Below are positions 59,126 to 64,000 of a stretch of DNA of 64,000 bases, piece by piece (the stretch's first letter is position 1; the number at the start of each line of letters is the position of its first letter). Under the pieces are notes generated by a model. It had not been told where the DNA came from, did no database searches, and saw only the letters and a program-made list of their open reading frames with translations. The position numbers were made by a program, and so were the translations under genes. The stretch comes from Thauera sp. 2A1. Its GTDB lineage: Bacteria > Pseudomonadota > Gammaproteobacteria > Burkholderiales > Rhodocyclaceae. The DNA lies in contig NZ_SSXV01000028.1 of assembly GCF_009469595.2 (NCBI RefSeq), positions 1 to 64,000 on the forward strand, read 5' to 3'.

Positions 59126-61300
59126 ATGAAGTCCCGCCTCATCGCCACGGCCATCGCCGTGGCCTTTCCCGCGTTGTCGCACGGCCAGGTGGCCGAATTG
59201 CTGGCAGCCCCGCTCAACAGCTACGAGCAGCTCTACAACCGCGTTCAGAAGCAGGTTGGCGCCGATCTCGCGCAGGCACGCGGCTACACCGGCAAGGGCG
59301 CGGTGGTTGCGATACTCGACACCGGCTTCGAGGGCAGCCATCCCGAGCTGAAGACCCAGTTCGCCAGCACGCAGATGTTCGACGCGAGCACCGGGAAGTA
59401 CGTGGCCATCACCGACGGCAATGGTCACGGCACCCACGTCGCCGGCATCGTCGCCGGCTCCACCGGAACCGGTTACAGCTATGGCATCGCGCCCGATGCG
59501 AGGGTGCTGCCGATCAAGGTGTTCACCAGTTCGACCTGGACCGCAAGCAGCACTGCGCTGGCCGCCGGACTGAAGAACGCGACAGCGAACAACAGCGTGT
59601 CGGTCATCAGCATGAGCCTCGGCGGCAGCGGCCCACTCGGGGGGACTTTCGAGACCGCGCTACGCAACACCGTCAATGCCGACAAGCTGGTCGTGGTCGC
59701 GGCAGGCAACAGCGCTGGCACCGATCCACAGTGGCCAGCCCGGTACGCCAAGGAGAGCTGGGCCAAGGGCCAGATCGTCGCGGTAGGTGCCGTGGATGCG
59801 AACAACCAGATCGCCAGCTTCTCCAACCGCGCGGGCGACACTGCGAACTGGTACCTGGTGGCGCCGGGTACCAGCGTGCTGTCGTCCTACCGCGGCGGTA
59901 GCTATGCGTACATGAGCGGCACCTCGATGGCGACGCCGGTGGTCGCCGGTGCGGCCGCGCTCCTCGAAGCGGCATGGCCTCAGCTCAAGGCGGGGCAGGT
60001 TGCCGCCATCCTGTTCCAGACGGCGACGGATCTGGGCGCTCCCGGCGTCGATGCCATTTACGGACGGGGCCTGCTCAACGTCGATCGCGCGATGCAGCCG
60101 GTCGGCACGCTCAGCGTGCCGACCTCGGGCACGAAGACGGTCAGCACCTCGGCCACGGTCCTGCGAACTTCCGCCGCTTCCTGGAGCGGACTGCGCGCCG
60201 CGGCGGCGGCCGGCCAGTTCCGCGGCGTGAGCGTCGATGCCTTCAACCGCGATTTTGCCGTCGATTACGGCGCCGGCATCCGCGCCCCCGCGCGTGATGG
60301 TATGGCAGCGCTGCTGGCCACGGCGGGGCGTCCGCTGTGGGTGAATGAGCAGGTGGCGCGCGACGGGTCCCGCTTCCTGAGTGCGGTCGAGGTCGAGCGC
60401 CCCCACGGGTCATTCGCCGGAGAGGACGAGCAACGCACCCTGGTCGCCACCAGCGCGCTGTTCAAGCTCGCGGGCGGCAAGGAGCTGGCGCTTGCCGGGG
60501 GCAGCCTGGCGGGGCGCTATTTCGGCCTGGCCGAGCTCGATGGGACACTGGCCAATCCTTACCTGGGGCTCACACGGTCGGCAGCGCAACTGGCCTTCGG
60601 CTTGAGCCGCGGCGCATGGCAGGTAAAGGCGGGCGTGCTCGATGGTGGCCTCAATGCGGCGATGGCCGGGCAGCATGGGCCGGCCGAGCGTGCGTCGGGC
60701 GGGCGGGCGCTGGTAGGCGAACTGAACTATGCGGTCGACGACGCGGCGATGGTGGGCGCGCAGCTTGCGGATGTCGCCGAGGCGGACGGCTGGCTTGGCG
60801 CAAGCGGCAGTGCGGGTCTGGGCCTGAGCAGCGCCCGCACCCGCACGCTGACCGCCCATGGCAGTTACCGCCTGAGTGACGCGGTCACCCTGGCGGCGCA
60901 GTACTCGATCGCACGGACCTCCGATGCGCGCGGCGACGCCCTGCTGGCGGCCGCCCGCGGCGTGCGCTCGGAAGCGTTCGCGCTCGGGCTGGTGGGGCAC
61001 GGCAACTTCCTTGTCGGTGACCGGCTGTCGCTCACGCTGTCGAGTCCGATGCGCATCTCGCGCGGGACGGCGAAGGTAGAGATGCCGGTCGACATCACCG
61101 CGGCCGGCGATCCGGTGTTCGAATCGCGCCGCGTGCCGCTCGCCAGCACCAGTCGCGAACTGAAACTTGCGCTCGACTACGCGATGCCGCTGTCGGCCAC
61201 CACAAGTCTGTCCTGGGTCGCCGCGTTGCGCGACAACGCCGACCATGTGGCCGGCGAGCGCGATGTCCAGGCCGGCATGGTTTATCGCGCCGCGTTCTGA
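59126..61300 (+). CDS. S8 subtilisin-family protease with outer-membrane-type C-terminus
   Basis: A 724-residue exported serine protease: signal peptide MKSRLIATAIAVAFPALSHG, then the S8 domain with catalytic Asp65 (AILDTGFEGSHPEL), His101 (GNGHGTHVAGI), and Ser267 (MSGTSMATPVVAG). The C-terminal roughly 350 residues are rich in alternating hydrophobic/polar strands and end in Phe (VYRAAF), as in autotransporter or barrel proteins, so secretion or surface anchoring is likely. Standard autotransporter domains usually show a clear linker helix, which I did not verify. AGGAGA precedes ATG 59126. The upstream c-di-GMP riboswitch places it under biofilm/motility control. Substrate unknown; processing of surface adhesins is a reasonable idea. 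Confidence 0.85.
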   Translation: MKSRLIATAIAVAFPALSHGQVAELLAAPLNSYEQLYNRVQKQVGADLAQARGYTGKGAVVAILDTGFEGSHPELKTQFASTQMFDASTGKYVAITDGNGHGTHVAGIVAGSTGTGYSYGIAPDARVLPIKVFTSSTWTASSTALAAGLKNATANNSVSVISMSLGGSGPLGGTFETALRNTVNADKLVVVAAGNSAGTDPQWPARYAKESWAKGQIVAVGAVDANNQIASFSNRAGDTANWYLVAPGTSVLSSYRGGSYAYMSGTSMATPVVAGAAALLEAAWPQLKAGQVAAILFQTATDLGAPGVDAIYGRGLLNVDRAMQPVGTLSVPTSGTKTVSTSATVLRTSAASWSGLRAAAAAGQFRGVSVDAFNRDFAVDYGAGIRAPARDGMAALLATAGRPLWVNEQVARDGSRFLSAVEVERPHGSFAGEDEQRTLVATSALFKLAGGKELALAGGSLAGRYFGLAELDGTLANPYLGLTRSAAQLAFGLSRGAWQVKAGVLDGGLNAAMAGQHGPAERASGGRALVGELNYAVDDAAMVGAQLADVAEADGWLGASGSAGLGLSSARTRTLTAHGSYRLSDAVTLAAQYSIARTSDARGDALLAAARGVRSEAFALGLVGHGNFLVGDRLSLTLSSPMRISRGTAKVEMPVDITAAGDPVFESRRVPLASTSRELKLALDYAMPLSATTSLSWVAALRDNADHVAGERDVQAGMVYRAAF

Positions 61301-61311
61301 GCGTGCGCCGC

Positions 61312-61340
61312 CACGGACCGCCCGCCACCGGCGGTCCGTG
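61312..61340. terminator. Terminator-like hairpin between convergent genes
   Basis: CACGGACCGCC (61312-61322) pairs perfectly with GGCGGTCCGTG (61330-61340), loop cgccacc. No T-tract. It is between the protease and AraC genes, so it may stop transcription from both sides. Confidence 0.5.
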
Positions 61341-61375
61341 CTGCCATCTGCGACGATCGTCGGCGTCGTGACGGC

Positions 61376-62461
61376 TCAGGCCTGCGAGCCGGGGCTGCCA
61401 GTGCGCATCGCCAGGCGACGTCGGAACTGTTCCGGCGACACGCCGCTCCAGGCGACGAAGGCGCGATAGAAGGCCGAGGTGTCGGCATAGCCCAGCTCGG
61501 CGGCGATGCGCGCCACCGGCTGGCGCGTCTTCGTCAGCCGGGCGAGCGCGATGTCGCGGCGGATGGCGTCCTTGATGCTGCGGAAGCTGGCGCCTTCTTC
61601 CTCCAGTCGCCGATGCAGGGTGCGCGGCGACACGTGCAGGCGGCCGGCGACCTCGTCCAGCGGCAGGCTGGCGGGCAGGGCGTCGCGCAGCAGGTCGCGC
61701 ACGCGGAACACCATCTCGCGGTCGCGGCGGTACAGCATGGAAATCTTGCCCGGCGCGCCATCGAGGAATTCGGCCAGCGCCGCCTCGTCGCGGCGGATGG
61801 GCAGATCGAGCAGATTGGCCTGGAAGCTGGCGCTCAGCAGCTCGGCACCGAAGCTGGAATGCTCGGTGTAGACCAGGGCGTAGTCGTCGGCGTGGGGCGG
61901 GCGGGCATAGGGGAAGCTCACCGCGTCCAGCGCCAGACCGCGGCCCACGAACCAGCACGCCACGCCGTGCAGCAGGCGCAGCAGCCACTCGAAGGCGAAC
62001 ACCCGCGCCGGATCGTCGGCGTCGGCGGTCAGCGCGCGTGCCTCGGCGATCCTCAAGTCGGCACGGCTCTCGTCGCGCCGGATGACCACCTCCAGGTCGG
62101 GCAGCACGATGCGCATGAAGCGCGCCGCGCGTGACAGAGCTTCCGCGAGCGTCGGCGCGCCGAGCATGCCGCGGCACAGGAACTCGAAGCAACCGGGTGG
62201 CATGCTGCGGCTGAAAAGGCCGAAACCCTCGTCCTGCAGTTCGTCCACCACCCGGTTGTAGAGCGCTGCGTACCGATCGACCGGAATGCGGCTGGCAGTG
62301 TCTGCAAGGTCGATGCCGCTTGCGGCGAGAATGGGCGCCGGATCGCGACCCGCGCGGCGCATGCCGGACAGCATGCCGGTGACGAAGCCCATCGCGACCG
62401 TCGCGCGGCTGCGGTAGGTTCGCGGTGACGCGTGGACGTGCGGGGACTGCGACCTGGACAT
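61376..62461 (-). CDS. AraC-family transcriptional regulator (OruR-like, arabinose_bd N-domain)
   Basis: A 361-residue regulator (if ATG 62461; 62530 and an internal Met are alternatives, no Shine-Dalgarno decides). The N-terminal region GMLSGMRRAGRDPAPILAASGIDLAD and CFEFLCRGMLGAPTLAEALSRAARF are typical of the OruR/arabinose_bd ligand domain. The C-terminus holds two helix-turn-helix motifs (LPLDEVAGRLHVSPRTLHRRLEEEGASF and PVARIAAELGYADTSAFYRAFVAWSGVSPEQFRR). It is divergent from icmF, the obvious candidate target; the effector could be a branched-chain or butyrate-derived acyl compound (inference). Confidence 0.88.
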   Translation of the reverse strand: MSRSQSPHVHASPRTYRSRATVAMGFVTGMLSGMRRAGRDPAPILAASGIDLADTASRIPVDRYAALYNRVVDELQDEGFGLFSRSMPPGCFEFLCRGMLGAPTLAEALSRAARFMRIVLPDLEVVIRRDESRADLRIAEARALTADADDPARVFAFEWLLRLLHGVACWFVGRGLALDAVSFPYARPPHADDYALVYTEHSSFGAELLSASFQANLLDLPIRRDEAALAEFLDGAPGKISMLYRRDREMVFRVRDLLRDALPASLPLDEVAGRLHVSPRTLHRRLEEEGASFRSIKDAIRRDIALARLTKTRQPVARIAAELGYADTSAFYRAFVAWSGVSPEQFRRRLAMRTGSPGSQA

Positions 62462-62602
62462 GGCGGCTGGGGTGAGGGTGTTGCCAAGCGGTGTCAATAT
62501 TCTGGCGGATTTTGCACGATCATCGTCCATTGCAACAATGGCAATGCCGGCGCCCTGCTTCTACCATTCATGGATGCCTATCAACCGGTGGAGGAGACCA
62601 AC

Positions 62603-64000
62603 ATGACCGACCTCAGCGTGGCGCACAAGCTCTCGCCTTACAAGCCGAAGAACAAGGTGCGCTTCGTCACCGCAGCGGCCCTTTTCGACGGCCACGACGC
62701 ATCGATCAACATCATGCGCCGCATCCTGCAATCCACCGGTGCCGAAGTCATCCATCTCGGTCACAACCGCTCGGTTGGCGAGATCGTCAATGCCGCGCTG
62801 CAGGAAGACGTGCAGGGCATCGCCATCACTTCCTACCAGGGCGGCCACGTCGAGTTCTTCAAGTACATGATCGACCTGCTGAAGGCCAATGGCGGCGACA
62901 AGATCAAGGTGTTCGGCGGCGGTGGCGGCGTGATCGTGCCGGCCGAGATCCGGGAACTGCACGATTACGGCGTGACCCACATCTTCTCGCCCGAGGACGG
63001 CGCCAAGATGGGCCTGCAGGGCATGATCAACAGCGTGGTCGAGCGCTGCGACCTCGACATCACCAAGGCCGCGCCGCAGAAGGCCGACGCCGTGCTCAAG
63101 GCCCTGGCCGCAGGCGATCGCCGGGCGCTGGCGCAGATCATCACCGCGCTCGAGAACGGCGGCTACGGCGACGACGTCAAGAAGGCGCTGATCGACGCCG
63201 CAGCCAAGACCAAGGTGCCGACGCTGGGCATCACCGGCACCGGCGGCGCGGGCAAGTCCTCGCTCACCGACGAGCTGGTGCGCCGCTTCCGTCTCGACCA
63301 GGACGACAAGCTCAAGCTCGCCATCGTCTCCATCGACCCCTCGCGCAAGCGCACCGGCGGCGCGCTGCTCGGCGACCGCATCCGCATGAACGCGATCGAG
63401 CACGACAACATCTACATGCGCTCGCTCGCCACGCGCGACACCGGCTCGGAGATCTCGGTGGCGCTGCCGGAAGTCATCGCCGCCTGCAAGCTGGCGGGCT
63501 TCGACCTGGTCGTCGTCGAGACCTCGGGCATCGGCCAGGGCAACGCCGCGATCGTGCCCTTCGTCGACCTGTCGCTGTACGTCATGACGCCCGAGTTCGG
63601 CGCGGCGAGCCAGCTCGAGAAGATCGACATGCTCGACTTCGCCGACTTCGTCGCGATCAACAAGTTCGACCGCAAGGGCGCGGAGGACGCGCTGCGCGAC
63701 GTGCGCAAGCAGTACCAGCGCAACCGCGAGCTGTTCAACCAGGCGACGGAAGAGATGCCGGTGTTCGGCACGATGGCGGCGCGCTTCAACGACGACGGCG
63801 TCACCGCGCTGTACCAGGCGATGCTGCCGGCACTCGTCGGCAAGGGCCTGAAGGCAGCCAAGAGCAAGCTGCCGGTGGTCAAGGTACGGGCATCGTCCGA
63901 AGGCCGCGCCATCGTTCCCGCCGATCGCACCCGCTACCTGGCCGAGATCGCCGACACCGTGCGCGGCTACCACAAGCACATCGAGCAGCAGGCGCGCGTC
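62603..64000 (+). CDS. icmF: IcmF, fused isobutyryl-CoA mutase/G-protein (5' part, continues past window)
   Basis: The frame is open from ATG 62603 (GGAGGAG upstream) to the window end, 466 codons without a stop; IcmF is about 1,090 residues. Residues about 17-150 form the B12-binding domain with FDGHDASINIMRRIL (His31 as cobalamin ligand) and GGGGGVIVPAEI. Then comes the MeaB-like G domain with P-loop GTGGAGKSS (212-220), SIDPSRKRTGGALLGDRIRMN, VVVETSGIGQGNA, and NKFD. The catalytic barrel lies beyond the edge. IcmF interconverts isobutyryl- and n-butyryl-CoA (some members accept pivalyl-CoA). The window thus has two B12 mutase systems. The divergent AraC regulator probably controls it. Confidence 0.93.
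   Translation, partial: MTDLSVAHKLSPYKPKNKVRFVTAAALFDGHDASINIMRRILQSTGAEVIHLGHNRSVGEIVNAALQEDVQGIAITSYQGGHVEFFKYMIDLLKANGGDKIKVFGGGGGVIVPAEIRELHDYGVTHIFSPEDGAKMGLQGMINSVVERCDLDITKAAPQKADAVLKALAAGDRRALAQIITALENGGYGDDVKKALIDAAAKTKVPTLGITGTGGAGKSSLTDELVRRFRLDQDDKLKLAIVSIDPSRKRTGGALLGDRIRMNAIEHDNIYMRSLATRDTGSEISVALPEVIAACKLAGFDLVVVETSGIGQGNAAIVPFVDLSLYVMTPEFGAASQLEKIDMLDFADFVAINKFDRKGAEDALRDVRKQYQRNRELFNQATEEMPVFGTMAARFNDDGVTALYQAMLPALVGKGLKAAKSKLPVVKVRASSEGRAIVPADRTRYLAEIADTVRGYHKHIEQQARV

Overview
This window is high-GC bacterial DNA that reads like a free-living betaproteobacterium, most probably of the Rhodocyclales (Thauera/Azoarcus/Aromatoleum type). That placement is inference from gene content: a phasin, a DUF485/ActP acyl-carboxylate transporter, a complete propionyl-CoA to succinyl-CoA route plus an IcmF mutase, and an exopolysaccharide locus with a PEP-CTERM protein. 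No rRNA, tRNA, CRISPR array or intact insertion sequence was seen.

Layout. (1) 0.26-4.05 kb: a UvrD/Rep-type helicase behind a LexA-like box, then a Sel1-repeat lipoprotein and a CsgG/HfaB-like lipoprotein. (2) 4.3-13.2 kb, minus strand: five genes that look like one operon, encoding four proteins with two c-type haem motifs each (two of them RoxA-like paralogues) and one lipoprotein. (3) 13.5-14.1 kb: a phasin whose promoter is flanked by a near-perfect inverted pair resembling PhaR sites. (4) 14.3-17.7 kb, minus strand: zur, a 39-codon membrane peptide, znuC, znuB and znuA behind a palindromic Zur-type box. (5) 17.8-23.8 kb: a crotonase, DUF485 plus actP, fumC, and a PaeA-type CNNM/CBS membrane protein. 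(6) 23.8-31.7 kb: a GntR regulator divergent from methylmalonyl-CoA mutase, meaB, pccB and pccA. The pccB-pccA junction holds a duplicated and inverted copy of the pccA 5' end that forms a structured leader with its own small ORF.

(7) 32.4-53.2 kb: a Wzx/Wzy-dependent polysaccharide locus. It has Wza, Wzc, a WecA-type glycosyl-phosphate transferase in one open frame with a TviB-type dehydrogenase, Wzx, Wzy, several glycosyltransferases, the UDP-L-FucNAc genes fnlA, fnlB and fnlC, wbuB, wbuC, a lipocalin-like protein and a Wzb-type phosphatase. Its 38.9-45.3 kb core is visibly AT-richer and includes about 1.1 kb of apparently decayed DNA. An Abi_2/AbiF-type HEPN protein with its own promoter and a hairpin leader RNA sits between fnlB and fnlC. 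(8) 53.3-56 kb: a PEP-CTERM protein with a sigma-54-like promoter, a YpfJ-type metalloprotease and a VOC protein likely to be methylmalonyl-CoA epimerase. (9) 56-62.5 kb: a two-component pair, an S8 protease with an outer-membrane-like C-terminus behind a c-di-GMP-I (GEMM) riboswitch, and an AraC regulator. (10) 62.6 kb to the end: the 5' part of icmF.

Two themes tie the window together. One is short-chain acyl-CoA and carboxylate metabolism: actP, fumC, mcm, meaB, pccBA, the VOC protein, icmF and the phasin. The other is cell-surface and biofilm biology: polysaccharide, PEP-CTERM protein and riboswitch-controlled surface protease. The most unusual items are the Abi/HEPN gene with its candidate small RNA, the pccA leader, the riboswitch-protease pair and the cytochrome operon.
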